Of a stretch of 32,195 nucleotides of DNA, positions 20,259 through 29,205 are shown piece after piece; position 1 is the stretch's first letter; the number at the start of each line of letters is the position of its first letter. Made by a program: the position numbers and the translations under genes. The notes beneath the pieces were generated by a model. It did no database searches. It was not told the DNA's origin and saw only the letters and a program-made list of their open reading frames with translations. Origin of the DNA: Mycobacterium paraffinicum (GTDB lineage: Bacteria > Actinomycetota > Actinomycetes > Mycobacteriales > Mycobacteriaceae); contig NZ_MPNT01000050.1 in the NCBI RefSeq assembly GCF_001907675.1, positions 1 through 32,195 on the forward strand, in the 5' to 3' direction.

Positions 20259-20335
20259 CGGGGTGTAGCGCAGCTTGGTAGCGCATCCGCTTTGGGAGCG
20301 GAAGGCCGCAGGTTCAAATCCTGTCACCCCGACCA
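20259..20335 (+). tRNA. tRNA-Pro, anticodon UGG
   Basis: 77 bases including an encoded CCA end. The acceptor arms CGGGGTG and CACCCCG pair. The anticodon arm TCCGC-TTTGGGA-GCGGA carries TGG, and the T-loop TTCAAAT lies between GCAGG and CCTGT. It lies 65 bases upstream of the tig start and could be processed from a transcript that also carries tig. Confidence 0.97.
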
Positions 20336-20400
20336 GCACGACCCGTGCCGCATGCACACGGCCCACCGAACGCCAGGAACGACCACCGAGGAGCGCCCCC

Positions 20401-21798
20401 GTGAAGAGCACCATCGAGCAGCTGAGCCCCACCCGGGTCCGCATCAACGTGGAGGTGCCGTTCGCCGAACTCGAGCCTGATTTCCAGCGCGCCTACCGGG
20501 AGCTGGCCAAGCAGGTGCGGCTGCCCGGGTTCCGCCCGGGCAAGGCGCCGGCGAAGTTGCTGGAGGCCCGCTTCGGCCGCGAGGCGTTGCTCGACCAGGT
20601 CGTCAACGAGGCGTTGCCCGCGCGCTACGGCCAAGCCGTCGTGGAGTCGGAAGTGCAGCCCCTCGGCCAGCCCGAGATCGAGGTGACCAAGAAGGAGTAC
20701 GGCCAGGAGCTGGCGTTCACCGCCGAAGTCGACGTCCGCCCGAAGATCGAGCTTCCCGACCTGGGTGCGCTGACCATCTCGGTGGATCCGGTCGAGGTGA
20801 GTGACGACGACGTCGACGCGGAATTGGAGTCGCTGCGGGCCCGATTCGGCACCCTGACCGGGGTCGACCGACCCGTCGCCGACGGCGATTTCGTCTCGAT
20901 CGACCTGTCGGCCACCATCGACGGCGAAGAGGTACCGGGGGCCTCCGCGGAGGGCCTGTCCCACGAGGTGGGGTCGGGCAGGCTGATCGCGGGTCTCGAC
21001 GACGCGTTGATCGGTCTGTCGGTGGACGAGTCCCGGGAGTTCACCGCGCAGCTGGCGGCCGGCGAACATGCCGGGCAGGACGCGCAGGTGAAGGTCACGG
21101 TCAAGTCGATCAAGCAGCGCGAGCTCCCCGAGCCCGACGACGAGTTCGCCCAATTGGCCAGCGAGTTCGACACCATCGATGAGCTGCGGTCCAACCTGCG
21201 CGACCAGGTGGCGCGGGTGAAGCGCGCCCAGCAGGCCGACCAGATCCGCAACGCCGCGCTGGACACCCTCCTCGAGCAGGTCGACGTGCCGCTCCCCGAG
21301 GCGATCGTGCAGGCGCAATACGACAGCACCATCCACGGCGCGCTGCACGGCCTCGACCACGACGAAGCGAAGCTGGAAGAGGCGCTCGCCGGGCAGGGCA
21401 AGACGCGCGAAGAGTTCGAGAGCGAGACGCGCACCGCCGCGGAGACGGACGTCAGGAGGCAGCTGCTGCTGGACGCGCTGGCCGACCAGCTCGAGGTCCA
21501 GGTCGGCCAGGACGACCTGACCGAGCGGCTGGTGGCGACGTCTCGGCAGTACGGCATCGAGCCGCAGCAGCTGCTGGGCTACCTGCAGGAGAACAACCAG
21601 CTGCCGGCGATGTTCGCGGACGTGCGGCGCGGGCTGGCGATCGCCGAGGTGGTGCGCGCGGCGACGGTCACCGACACCGACGGCAACACTATCGACACCG
21701 ACGAGTTCTTCGGAAAGCGTTCGGAGGCCGAGGACGCCGAGGCGGAGGACGTCGACGAGGTCGCGGAAACCGACGCTTCCGACGACGAGGCGGAGTGA
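20401..21798 (+). CDS. tig: Trigger factor, ribosome-bound chaperone and peptidyl-prolyl isomerase
   Basis: 465 residues (M. tuberculosis Tig is 466). The start is GTG 20401 with GAGGAG about 7 bases upstream; a frame open through the tRNA-Pro gene is not coding. Domains in order: ribosome-binding N-domain with the signature GFRPGKAP at residues 43-50; FKBP-type PPIase domain (about 155-240, [19 protein letters not shown] through [17 protein letters not shown]); helical C-terminal chaperone domain (about 260-430); and a long acidic tail rich in Glu/Asp/Ala ([19 protein letters not shown]). It shields nascent chains at the ribosome exit. It is followed 118 bases later by clpP1P2, the conserved tig-clpP arrangement linking folding and degradation. 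Confidence 0.96.
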   Translation: MKSTIEQLSPTRVRINVEVPFAELEPDFQRAYRELAKQVRLPGFRPGKAPAKLLEARFGREALLDQVVNEALPARYGQAVVESEVQPLGQPEIEVTKKEYGQELAFTAEVDVRPKIELPDLGALTISVDPVEVSDDDVDAELESLRARFGTLTGVDRPVADGDFVSIDLSATIDGEEVPGASAEGLSHEVGSGRLIAGLDDALIGLSVDESREFTAQLAAGEHAGQDAQVKVTVKSIKQRELPEPDDEFAQLASEFDTIDELRSNLRDQVARVKRAQQADQIRNAALDTLLEQVDVPLPEAIVQAQYDSTIHGALHGLDHDEAKLEEALAGQGKTREEFESETRTAAETDVRRQLLLDALADQLEVQVGQDDLTERLVATSRQYGIEPQQLLGYLQENNQLPAMFADVRRGLAIAEVVRAATVTDTDGNTIDTDEFFGKRSEAEDAEAEDVDEVAETDASDDEAE

Positions 21799-21807
21799 CC
21801 GGTCTTG

Positions 21808-21821
21808 ACGCTGTGAGCGAA
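21808..21821 (+). promoter_or_regulatory. Candidate ClgR operator upstream of clpP1P2
   Basis: ACGCTGTGAGCGAA contains the inverted repeat CGCT-GTG-AGCG. It fits the actinobacterial ClgR consensus WCGCYNANRGCGWW at all specified positions except the central A. ClgR activates clpP1P2 and other stress protease genes in mycobacteria, corynebacteria and streptomycetes. The site is about 96 bases before the clpP1 start codon. Confidence 0.5.
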
Positions 21822-21916
21822 AGCGTCCGATTGAGGGGGAGCGTGGGCGCGAAACAGTGGGCTCGGTTGGTTAGTGTCGGTGAATAGAAGAACTCGAGAA
21901 AGCAGGTAACCCAGTC

Positions 21917-22516
21917 GTGTCTGACATGCGTTCGCCCTCGCAGGGGCTCAACCTCACGGACTCGGTCTATGAGCGCTTGCTCTCCGAGCGCATCATTTTC
22001 CTGGGTTCGGAGGTGAACGACGAGGTCGCCAACCGGCTGTGCGCGCAGATCCTGTTGCTCGCCGCCGAGGACGGCGACAAAGACATCTCGCTGTACATCA
22101 ACTCGCCGGGCGGATCGATCAGCGCCGGCATGGCCATCTACGACACCATGGTGCTGGCGCCCTGCGACATCGCCACCTACGCCATGGGCATGGCGGCCTC
22201 GATGGGCGAGTTCTTGCTCGCGGCCGGCACGAAGGGCAAGCGCTTCGCGCTGCCGCACGCGCGCATCCTGATGCACCAGCCGCTGGGCGGGGTGACGGGC
22301 AGCGCGGCCGACATCGCCATCCAGGCCGAGCAGTTCCACGTCATCAAGAAGGAGATGTTCCGGCTGAACGCCGAATTCACCGGGCAGACGATCGAACGCA
22401 TCGAGGCCGATTCCGACCGCGACCGCTGGTTCACCGCCCAGGAAGCCCTCGAATACGGATTCGTCGACCACATCATTACCCGCGCCGCCCACATCACCAA
22501 CGGAGAAGCCCAGTGA
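21917..22516 (+). CDS. clpP1: ATP-dependent Clp protease proteolytic subunit 1
   Basis: 199 residues from GTG 21917 (M. tuberculosis ClpP1 is 200). The serine-protease triad is complete: Ser95 in GMAASMGEF, His120 in [11 protein letters not shown], and Asp169 in DSDRDRWF. In mycobacteria ClpP1 and ClpP2 form an obligate hetero-tetradecamer (two stacked homoheptamers) that is essential and works with ClpX or ClpC1. The first residues ([19 protein letters not shown]) are a propeptide region trimmed on activation. Ribosome binding is weak (AGCAGG, about 11 bases away). A candidate ClgR site lies upstream. The stop overlaps the clpP2 start as GTGA, so both subunits are made in coupled amounts. 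Confidence 0.97.
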   Translation: MSDMRSPSQGLNLTDSVYERLLSERIIFLGSEVNDEVANRLCAQILLLAAEDGDKDISLYINSPGGSISAGMAIYDTMVLAPCDIATYAMGMAASMGEFLLAAGTKGKRFALPHARILMHQPLGGVTGSAADIAIQAEQFHVIKKEMFRLNAEFTGQTIERIEADSDRDRWFTAQEALEYGFVDHIITRAAHITNGEAQ

Positions 22517-23154
22517 GCACCCAGCACCCCATCCAGCCGCAGGCGCGCTACATCCTGCCCTCGTTCATCGAGCACTCGAGCTTCGGCGTCAAGGAATCCA
22601 ACCCCTACAACAAGCTGTTCGAGGAGCGCATCATCTTCCTCGGCGTCCAGGTCGACGACGCTTCCGCGAACGACATCATGGCGCAGCTGCTGGTGTTGGA
22701 GTCGCTGGACCCCGACCGCGACATCACCATGTACATCAACTCGCCCGGCGGCGGCTTCACCTCGCTGATGGCGATTTACGACACCATGCAGTACGTGCGC
22801 GCCGACATCCAGACGGTGTGCCTGGGGCAGGCCGCCTCGGCGGCGGCGGTGCTCCTTGCCGCGGGGACCCCCGGCAAGCGGATGGCGCTGCCCAACGCTC
22901 GGGTGTTGATCCACCAGCCGTCGCTTCAGGGCGTGATCCAGGGCCAGTTCTCCGACCTGGAGATCCAGGCCGCCGAGATCGAGCGGATGCGCACGCTGAT
23001 GGAGACCACGCTGGCCCGCCATACCGGCAAGGACGCCGCGACAGTCCGGAAGGACACCGACCGGGACAAGATCCTGACCGCGGAAGAGGCCAAGGACTAC
23101 GGGATCATCGACACCGTGCTCGAGTACCGGAAGCTCTCCGCGCAGACCGCCTGA
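22513..23154 (+). CDS. clpP2: ATP-dependent Clp protease proteolytic subunit 2
   Basis: 213 residues from GTG 22513, overlapping the clpP1 stop (GTGA). After a variable first eight residues (STQHPIQP) it is near identical to M. tuberculosis ClpP2 as I recall it. The triad is Ser109 in GQAASAAAV, His134 in VLIHQPS and Asp185 in DTDRDKIL. ClpP2 forms the ring that docks the ClpX and ClpC1 ATPases through its hydrophobic pockets. M. tuberculosis has another gene (Rv2459, MFS) between clpP2 and mmuM. Here clpP2 converges directly on mmuM with 61 bases between them. Confidence 0.97.
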   Translation: MSTQHPIQPQARYILPSFIEHSSFGVKESNPYNKLFEERIIFLGVQVDDASANDIMAQLLVLESLDPDRDITMYINSPGGGFTSLMAIYDTMQYVRADIQTVCLGQAASAAAVLLAAGTPGKRMALPNARVLIHQPSLQGVIQGQFSDLEIQAAEIERMRTLMETTLARHTGKDAATVRKDTDRDKILTAEEAKDYGIIDTVLEYRKLSAQTA

Positions 23155-23215
23155 CGGTTCGGCCGTCGCGAGCGTCAGCGCACTGCAAAAAGCGGCACCG
23201 GAATTCGCACCCCGA

Positions 23216-24100
23216 TTACCGTCGGGGGGCGATGGCCGCCAGTGCGGCGATGTCGGGCGGCCCCACGCGGCAGCAGCCACCGATGATGCTCGCCCCCGCC
23301 GCCACCCACTGCGTCGCGAGCGTCGCGGAGAAGGTGCGCGGCCCGGCCCAGCCGCGTCCGTCCCAACGCTCGCCGCTGTTCGGGTAGACGATCACCGGCT
23401 TACCGGCGTCCATGGCGATCTCGATCGCCGGCCCGACGTCCTCGGGTGCACAGCAATTGACGCCGACCGCGACGATCTCCGGCGCCCCGGCGGCGACGGC
23501 GAACGCCTCCGCCAGCGATTGACCGGCCCGGGTCCTCGTGCCGTCGATGGTGTAGCTCAGCCAGGCCGGCGCGCCGACCGAGGCGACCAGATCGACCAGC
23601 GCCTCGGCCTCGTCGACGTCGGGCACGGTCTCACACGCAAGCACGTCGGCGCCCGACTCGGCCAGGACCTCCAGCCGGGGCCGGTGCCATCGCCGCAGAG
23701 CCGCCACCGACAGGCCGTAGCGCCCCCGGTACTCCGATCCGTCGGCCAGCGCGGCCCCGTACGGGCCGACCGAGGCGGCGACGAGCAGCCCATCCGCACC
23801 CGCCTCGTCACGGGCCGTCTTCGCCAGGTCGACGCTGCGGCGCAGCAGCCCGGCGGCCTCGTTCCGGTCGATCCCGCGGGACGCGAAGCCCTCGAATGAC
23901 GCCTGATAGCTCGCCGTCGTCGCGATCTTGGCGCCGGCCCGGTAATAACCGGCGTGCACGGCGGCGATTTCGCGGGGATCGTCCGCCAACAACCTCGCCG
24001 ACCACAACGCATCGGAGAGATCGTGACCGCGCGCCTGCAGCTCCGTGGCCAAGCCACCGTCGGTGATCAGTACCGATCCGCTGATCAGAGCCAATCCCAC
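23216..24100 (-). CDS. mmuM: Homocysteine S-methyltransferase MmuM
   Basis: 294 residues. It transfers a methyl group from S-methylmethionine (or similar donors) to homocysteine to make methionine. The zinc-thiolate ligands are visible as the Cys in GVNCCAP and the Cys pair in IIGGCCRVGP, and the barrel starts with SVLITDGGLATELQARGHDL. The frame is open upstream to 24304, but homology with Rv2458 begins near here. I chose GTG 24100 because TACAGT lies at 24107-24112 with 6 bases between, giving a leaderless mRNA. TTG 24094 (LALISGSVL) is the position aligned with the M. tuberculosis start and is possible. It diverges from clpX and converges with clpP2. Confidence 0.87.
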   Translation of the reverse strand: MGLALISGSVLITDGGLATELQARGHDLSDALWSARLLADDPREIAAVHAGYYRAGAKIATTASYQASFEGFASRGIDRNEAAGLLRRSVDLAKTARDEAGADGLLVAASVGPYGAALADGSEYRGRYGLSVAALRRWHRPRLEVLAESGADVLACETVPDVDEAEALVDLVASVGAPAWLSYTIDGTRTRAGQSLAEAFAVAAGAPEIVAVGVNCCAPEDVGPAIEIAMDAGKPVIVYPNSGERWDGRGWAGPRTFSATLATQWVAAGASIIGGCCRVGPPDIAALAAIAPRR

Positions 24101-24106
24101 CCGGCC

Positions 24107-24112
24107 ACTGTA
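24107..24112 (-). promoter_or_regulatory. Candidate -10 box of a leaderless mmuM transcript
   Basis: On the minus strand TACAGT is followed by six bases (GGCCGG) and then GTG. TAnnnT plus that spacing puts the transcription start on the start codon. No Shine-Dalgarno sequence precedes the GTG. Confidence 0.35.
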
Positions 24113-24220
24113 GGGTGATTTCGTGGGGATCTGCCCGGGCTTCGCCGGGGTCGGTATCCCTGGCGGAAGTGGCAATCTGGCGGCGCACCAGCCTCGGTCG
24201 GGTAACGACCGCGACACGCC

Positions 24221-24243
24221 AAAGACACGCAAAGCGCGTCTTT
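24221..24243. promoter_or_regulatory. Near-perfect inverted repeat, possible operator
   Basis: AAAGACACGC, then AAA, then GCGCGTCTTT. The 10-base arms pair with a single mismatch. It lies 108 bases or more upstream of the possible clpX -10 and about 110 bases before the mmuM -10, so it is not at the end of any gene. This favours a protein-binding operator over a terminator. The CGC-N3-GCG core differs from the CGC-N5-GCG spacing of the ClgR-like site before clpP1. Confidence 0.4.
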
Positions 24244-24415
24244 CGCGAGTGACGGGCGTCGTCTGGCTATATGTTTCATCAAGACGGACATGCATGAATA
24301 CCACCGACGCGATTCGGCCCTAATGGTCGCGTCGGGCCCGATCTAGCGGGTAGCGTCGGGGGATACATGCGGCACAGCTAGACGAACGGCGAAAAGGAAG
24401 TAGGCCCTCAGCAAC

Positions 24416-25696
24416 ATGGCGCGCATCGGAGACGGCGGTGACCTGCTGAAGTGCTCGTTCTGCGGGAAGAGCCAAAAGCAGGTCAAGAAGCTCATTGCTG
24501 GTCCCGGCGTGTACATCTGCGATGAGTGCATCGACCTCTGCAACGAGATCATCGAAGAGGAGCTCGCCGACGCCGACGACGTCAAACTCGATGAACTGCC
24601 CAAGCCCGTGGAAATCCGGGAGTTCTTGGAGGGCTACGTCATTGGGCAGGACACCGCCAAGCGGACGCTGGCCGTCGCCGTTTACAACCACTACAAGCGG
24701 ATCCAGGCGGGGGAGAAGGGTCGTGACTCCCGGCACGAGCCGGTCGAGCTGACCAAGTCCAACATCCTGATGCTCGGCCCCACCGGCTGCGGCAAGACCT
24801 ACCTGGCGCAGACGCTCGCCAAGATGCTCAACGTGCCGTTCGCCATCGCCGACGCCACCGCGCTGACCGAAGCCGGATACGTCGGCGAGGACGTGGAAAA
24901 CATTCTGCTCAAACTCATTCAGGCCGCCGACTACGACGTGAAACGGGCCGAAACCGGCATCATCTACATCGACGAGGTGGACAAGATCGCCCGCAAGAGC
25001 GAGAACCCGTCGATCACCCGCGACGTCTCCGGTGAGGGCGTGCAGCAGGCCCTGCTGAAGATCCTGGAGGGCACGCAGGCGTCGGTTCCCCCGCAGGGCG
25101 GCCGCAAGCACCCGCACCAGGAGTTCATCCAGATCGACACGACCAACGTGCTGTTCATCGTCGCGGGGGCGTTCGCCGGCCTGGAGAAGATCATCTACGA
25201 ACGCGTCGGCAAGCGGGGCCTGGGCTTCGGCGCCGAGGTGCGCTCCAAGGCCGAGATCGACACCACCGACCACTTCGCCGAGGTCATGCCCGAAGATCTG
25301 ATCAAGTTCGGCCTGATCCCCGAGTTCATCGGACGGTTGCCCGTGGTCGCCTCGGTGACCAACCTGGACCGCGAGTCGTTGGTCAAGATCCTGTCCGAGC
25401 CAAAGAACGCTCTGGTCAAGCAGTACACCCGGCTGTTCGAGATGGACGGCGTAGAGCTCGAGTTCACCGACGACGCGCTGGAGGCGATCGCCGATCAGGC
25501 CATCCACCGCGGCACGGGCGCACGCGGCCTGCGGGCCATCATGGAAGAGGTCCTGCTGCCGGTGATGTATGACATCCCGAGCCGCGACGACGTCGCCAAG
25601 GTCGTGGTGACCAAGGAGACCGTGCAGGACAACGTGCTGCCGACGATCGTGCCGCGCAAGCCGTCTCGCACCGAGCGCCGCGACAAGAGCGCCTGA
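24416..25696 (+). CDS. clpX: ATP-dependent Clp protease ATP-binding subunit ClpX
   Basis: 426 residues, the same as Rv2457c. The N-terminal zinc-binding domain has Cys13, Cys16, Cys35 and Cys38 ([10 protein letters not shown] and [10 protein letters not shown]), a substrate- and adaptor-recognition dimer module. The AAA+ domain has Walker A GPTGCGKT at 121-128, pore loop GYVG at 154-157 and Walker B IIYIDE at 182-187. The ClpP-docking loop reads LGF at 269-271 (GLGFGAEV), the mycobacterial form of the IGF tripeptide. ClpX unfolds tagged proteins and feeds them to ClpP1P2. It is separated from clpP1P2 by mmuM and has its own promoter region. No truncation or missing residue is seen. Confidence 0.97.
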   Translation: MARIGDGGDLLKCSFCGKSQKQVKKLIAGPGVYICDECIDLCNEIIEEELADADDVKLDELPKPVEIREFLEGYVIGQDTAKRTLAVAVYNHYKRIQAGEKGRDSRHEPVELTKSNILMLGPTGCGKTYLAQTLAKMLNVPFAIADATALTEAGYVGEDVENILLKLIQAADYDVKRAETGIIYIDEVDKIARKSENPSITRDVSGEGVQQALLKILEGTQASVPPQGGRKHPHQEFIQIDTTNVLFIVAGAFAGLEKIIYERVGKRGLGFGAEVRSKAEIDTTDHFAEVMPEDLIKFGLIPEFIGRLPVVASVTNLDRESLVKILSEPKNALVKQYTRLFEMDGVELEFTDDALEAIADQAIHRGTGARGLRAIMEEVLLPVMYDIPSRDDVAKVVVTKETVQDNVLPTIVPRKPSRTERRDKSA

Positions 25697-25739
25697 CACC
25701 CGGCGGTCGAGCGGCCGCGCATTCGGGTACTAGATCCCC

Positions 25740-26993
25740 ATGCCGGCCGCCGCTGAGACCGACAGTCTCATACCGCGCCGGCTGACTCACGCGCTGGACC
25801 TGCTCAACTTCCTGCTCGCCGATGTGCGCGACGGGCTGGGGCCTTACCTGTCGATCTACCTGCTGCTGGCCCACCACTGGGACCAGGCGTCGATCGGATT
25901 CGTCATGGCGGTCGGCGGGATCGGGGCGATCGTCGCGCAGGCACCGGCCGGCGCGTTGGTGGACCGGAGCACCGTCAAGCGGGCGCTGATCATCGGCGGT
26001 GCGTTGACCGTCACGGCCGGTTCGTTGGCCATGCCGTTGTTCCCCGGCCTGTACTCGATCTCGGTGTTGCAAGCCCTGACCGGCATCGCCGGTTCGGTCT
26101 TTGCCCCGGCTCTGGCCGCGATCACGCTGGGGGTCGTGGGGCCCCGCTCCTTCTCCCGCCGGATCGGACGCAACGAGTCGTTCAACCACGCGGGCAACGC
26201 GTCGGCCGCCGCCATCACCGGCGGACTGGCCTACTTCTTCGGGCCGGTGGTGGTGTTCTGGGTGCTTGCGGTCATGGCGGCCACCAGTGTGCTTGCGGCG
26301 CTGTGGATTCCGGGCGGCGCGATCGATCACGATGTCGCCCGGGGCATGGACAACGCGCCGGGCGGACAGCACCAGGCGCCATCCCGGCTCGCGGCGCTGC
26401 TGCACAACCGCAGGCTGATGATCTTCGCCGTGACCGTTGTCGCCTTCCACTTTGCGAATGCGGCGATGCTGCCGCTGGTCGGCCAGCTGCTGGCGCTGCA
26501 CAACAGGGACGTCGGCACCGCGTTGATGGCGGGCTGCATCGTGGCCGCGCAGGTGGTCATGGTGCCGGTGGCCTACCTGGCCGGGGCCAAGGCCGATTCG
26601 TGGGGGCGCAAGCCGATCTTCCTGACCGGCTTCGCGGTCCTGGCCGGCCGCGGATTCCTCTACACCCTGTCCGGCAACCCCTACTGGTTGGTCGGAGTGC
26701 AGTTGCTGGATGGCGTCGGGGCCGGCGTGTTCGGGGCGCTGTTTCCCCTCGTGGTCCAAGACGTCACGCACGGTACCGGCCGGTTCAACGTCAGTCTGGG
26801 CGCGGTGACGGCCGCGACCGGGATCGGCGCCTCGGTGTCGAACCTCGTTGCCGGCCGCATCGTGGTGGCGGCGGGCTACAACGCCGCCTTCGCCTTCCTC
26901 GGAACGCTCGCGGCCGCCGGTCTGGTTCTGTATCTGGTCGCGATGCCGGAAACGACGGCAAAGAAATTCGGAGCGGCCGCCCCGCCGACGTGA
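25740..26993 (+). CDS. Major facilitator superfamily transporter, Rv2456c-like
   Basis: 417 residues (Rv2456c is 418). About twelve hydrophobic segments alternate with short loops. The MFS loop 2-3 motif appears as GALVDRSTVKRA near residues 75-86 and is partly repeated in the second half as AGAKADSWGRKPIF. Such proteins move small solutes or drugs with a proton gradient; the substrate is unknown. The ATG at 25740 has no Shine-Dalgarno sequence; TACTAG ends 6 bases upstream, so a leaderless start is possible though that hexamer fits the -10 consensus only partly. It lies 43 bases after clpX on the same strand and may also be read from clpX. Confidence 0.87.
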   Translation: MPAAAETDSLIPRRLTHALDLLNFLLADVRDGLGPYLSIYLLLAHHWDQASIGFVMAVGGIGAIVAQAPAGALVDRSTVKRALIIGGALTVTAGSLAMPLFPGLYSISVLQALTGIAGSVFAPALAAITLGVVGPRSFSRRIGRNESFNHAGNASAAAITGGLAYFFGPVVVFWVLAVMAATSVLAALWIPGGAIDHDVARGMDNAPGGQHQAPSRLAALLHNRRLMIFAVTVVAFHFANAAMLPLVGQLLALHNRDVGTALMAGCIVAAQVVMVPVAYLAGAKADSWGRKPIFLTGFAVLAGRGFLYTLSGNPYWLVGVQLLDGVGAGVFGALFPLVVQDVTHGTGRFNVSLGAVTAATGIGASVSNLVAGRIVVAAGYNAAFAFLGTLAAAGLVLYLVAMPETTAKKFGAAAPPT

Positions 26994-27110
26994 CCAATAA
27001 CACAGTTCTTCGCCTGAGGGAGATCATTCCCACCCCTGACTTCGGCTTTTTACACTGAAGCTTTCATCTGTAATGCACCGGAGACGCTCATACACCCCTT
27101 AGAGAAGTGC

Positions 27111-27116
27111 CATAAT
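27111..27116 (+). promoter_or_regulatory. Candidate -10 box of korAB
   Basis: CATAAT stands in an AT-rich patch of the 232-base gap before korA. Transcription would begin near 27123, giving a leader of about 100 bases. I see no convincing -35 box. Confidence 0.3.
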
Positions 27117-27225
27117 TGGTACTTGCAGTGACACACAGCTTGAGGGCGCGGGACGCCACTCTTTTGGCGCGTAACCTAAAACTCCAGCGAAGTGCCTATC
27201 CGGATATCGAATGGAAGGCGGATAC

Positions 27226-29205
27226 GTGGATCCGAACGGCAGCGGAGCCGGGTCTGATTCTCACAACGGGTCGTCCCGGGGAGGGGCAGCCCGCCGAAAC
27301 GGATCCGACCGTCAGCGCCTGGAACAAGTCGTCATTCGCTTCGCCGGGGACTCCGGCGACGGCATGCAGCTGACCGGCGACCGGTTCACGTCCGAGGCGG
27401 CGCTTTTCGGTAACGACCTGGCGACCCAGCCGAACTATCCCGCCGAAATCCGCGCCCCCGCAGGCACCCTGCCCGGGGTCTCGTCCTTCCAGATCCAGAT
27501 CGCCGACTACGACATCCTGACCGCCGGTGACCGCCCGGACGTCCTCGTCGCGATGAACCCTGCGGCGCTCAAGGCCAACCTCGGCGACTTGCCCCGCGGT
27601 GGCATGGTGATCGCGAACTCCGACGAGTTCACCAAGCGCAATCTCACCAAGGTGGGTTACGTCACGAACCCCCTCGAGTCCGACGAGTTGTCCGACTACG
27701 TCGTGCATTCCGTCGCCATGACCACACTGACGCTCGGCGCCGTCGAGGCGATCGGCGCGTCGAAAAAGGACGGCCAGCGCGCCAAGAACATGTTCGCGCT
27801 GGGCCTGCTGTCGTGGATGTACGGCCGTCCGATCGAGACCAGCGAGAAGTTCATTCGGGAGAAGTTCGCCCGCAAGCCCGACATCGCGGAAGCAAATGTG
27901 TTGGCGCTCAAGGCGGGCTGGAACTACGGCGAGACGACCGAGGCGTTCGGCACCACTTACGAGGTTTCGCGGGCGACGCTGCCGTCCGGCGAATACCGGC
28001 AGATCTCCGGCAACACCGCGATGGCCTACGGCATCGTCGCGGCGGGCCAGTTGGCCGGCATTCAGGTGGTGCTGGGCAGTTACCCGATCACCCCGGCGTC
28101 GGACATCCTGCACGAGCTGTCCAAGCACAAGAACTTCAACGTGATCACCTTCCAGGCCGAGGACGAGATCGGCGGCATCTGCGCCGCGATCGGTGCCTCC
28201 TATGGCGGTGCCCTCGGCGTCACGAGCACGTCCGGTCCCGGGATCTCGCTGAAGTCCGAGGCGCTGGGCCTTGCGGTGATGACCGAACTGCCGTTGCTGG
28301 TCATCGACGTTCAGCGCGGCGGCCCCTCGACGGGCCTGCCCACCAAGACCGAGCAGGCCGACTTGCTGCAGGCGCTGTACGGCCGCAACGGGGAGTCGCC
28401 GGTTGCCGTGTTGGCGCCGCGCTCGCCGTCCGACTGCTTCGAGACCGCGATCGAGGCGGTGCGCATCGCGGTCTCGTACCACACGCCGGTGATCCTGTTG
28501 TCCGACGGCGCGATCGCCAACGGTTCGGAGCCCTGGCGGATTCCGGACGTCGGCACGCTGGAGCCGATCAAGCACACCTTCGCCAAGCCGGACGAGCCGT
28601 TCCAGCCGTACAACCGCGACCCGGAGACGCTCGCTCGACAATTCGCCGTGCCGGGGACCCCCGGCCTCGAGCACCGTATCGGCGGCCTGGAAGCGGCGAA
28701 CGGTTCGGGCGCCATCTCTTATGAGCCGGTCAACCACGACCTCATGGTTCGGTTGCGGCAGGCCAAGATCGACGGCATCTCGGTTCCCGATCTCGAGGTC
28801 GACGACCCGACCGGGGACGCGGAGTTGCTGCTGATCGGCTGGGGCAGCTCGTACGGTCCGATCGGTGAAGCCTGCCGGCGGGCACGGCGCAAGGGCGTCA
28901 AGGTGGCGCACGCGCACCTGCGCCACCTGAACCCGTTCCCGGCGAACCTGGGCGAGGTGCTGCGGCGCTACCAGATGGTGGTGTGCCCGGAGATGAACCT
29001 CGGCCAGCTGGCGCTGTTGCTTCGCGGCAAGTACCTGGTCGACGTGCAATCGGTCAGCAAGGTGCAGGGCGTCGCGTTCCTGGCGGACGAGATCGGGCGC
29101 GTCATCCGCGCCGCCCTCGGCGGCACGCTGGCCGAAATCGAACAAGACAAGACCATGGTCGCCAGAATGGCGGCGGCAACGGTTGGAGCGGGAGCTATCG
29201 AATGA
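27226..29205 (+). CDS. korA: 2-oxoglutarate ferredoxin oxidoreductase, alpha subunit KorA
   Basis: 659 residues from GTG 27226, preceded by GGAAGGCGGA at good spacing; this gives MDPNGSG, like the MGSNGS start of Rv2455c. ATG 27211 would add five residues but has no ribosome binding site. After a variable Gly/Ser-rich head (1-35) comes the gamma-type domain (VVIRFAGDSGDGMQLTGDRF, about 38-210), then the pyrimidine-binding domain with GSYPITPASDILHEL and STSGPGISLKSEALGLA, then a C-terminal beta-alpha domain. With KorB it decarboxylates 2-oxoglutarate to succinyl-CoA using ferredoxin, bypassing the NAD-linked dehydrogenase in the TCA cycle. The stop overlaps korB as ATGA, ensuring equal subunit amounts. 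Confidence 0.95.
   Translation: MDPNGSGAGSDSHNGSSRGGAARRNGSDRQRLEQVVIRFAGDSGDGMQLTGDRFTSEAALFGNDLATQPNYPAEIRAPAGTLPGVSSFQIQIADYDILTAGDRPDVLVAMNPAALKANLGDLPRGGMVIANSDEFTKRNLTKVGYVTNPLESDELSDYVVHSVAMTTLTLGAVEAIGASKKDGQRAKNMFALGLLSWMYGRPIETSEKFIREKFARKPDIAEANVLALKAGWNYGETTEAFGTTYEVSRATLPSGEYRQISGNTAMAYGIVAAGQLAGIQVVLGSYPITPASDILHELSKHKNFNVITFQAEDEIGGICAAIGASYGGALGVTSTSGPGISLKSEALGLAVMTELPLLVIDVQRGGPSTGLPTKTEQADLLQALYGRNGESPVAVLAPRSPSDCFETAIEAVRIAVSYHTPVILLSDGAIANGSEPWRIPDVGTLEPIKHTFAKPDEPFQPYNRDPETLARQFAVPGTPGLEHRIGGLEAANGSGAISYEPVNHDLMVRLRQAKIDGISVPDLEVDDPTGDAELLLIGWGSSYGPIGEACRRARRKGVKVAHAHLRHLNPFPANLGEVLRRYQMVVCPEMNLGQLALLLRGKYLVDVQSVSKVQGVAFLADEIGRVIRAALGGTLAEIEQDKTMVARMAAATVGAGAIE

Larger units (their letters stand above)
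24101..24415. other. Divergent mmuM-clpX intergenic region
   Basis: 315 bases without a credible gene. It holds the mmuM -10 box at its left end and a 10-bp-arm inverted repeat at 24221-24243. A possible clpX -10 (TAGCGT, 24351-24356) would give a leader of about 55 bases. AAGGAAG at 24394-24400 is the only ribosome-binding-like sequence before clpX, about 15 bases from the ATG, which is unusually far. Confidence 0.5.

Noticed and set aside
23153..23167. Terminator after clpP2 (GACGG-TTCGG-CCGTC)
   Set aside because: Only five base pairs overlapping the stop codon and no U-run; too weak to list as a feature.
24231..24243. Second ClgR site before clpX
   Set aside because: The CGC-N3-GCG core has the wrong spacing compared with the CGC-N5-GCG consensus.
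27116..27373. 85-codon open frame overlapping the korA start
   Set aside because: Different frame from korA, no ribosome binding site and no recognisable product; it probably lies in the korA leader.
27196..29145. 649-codon open frame opposite korA
   Set aside because: Antisense shadow; korA carries complete family motifs.
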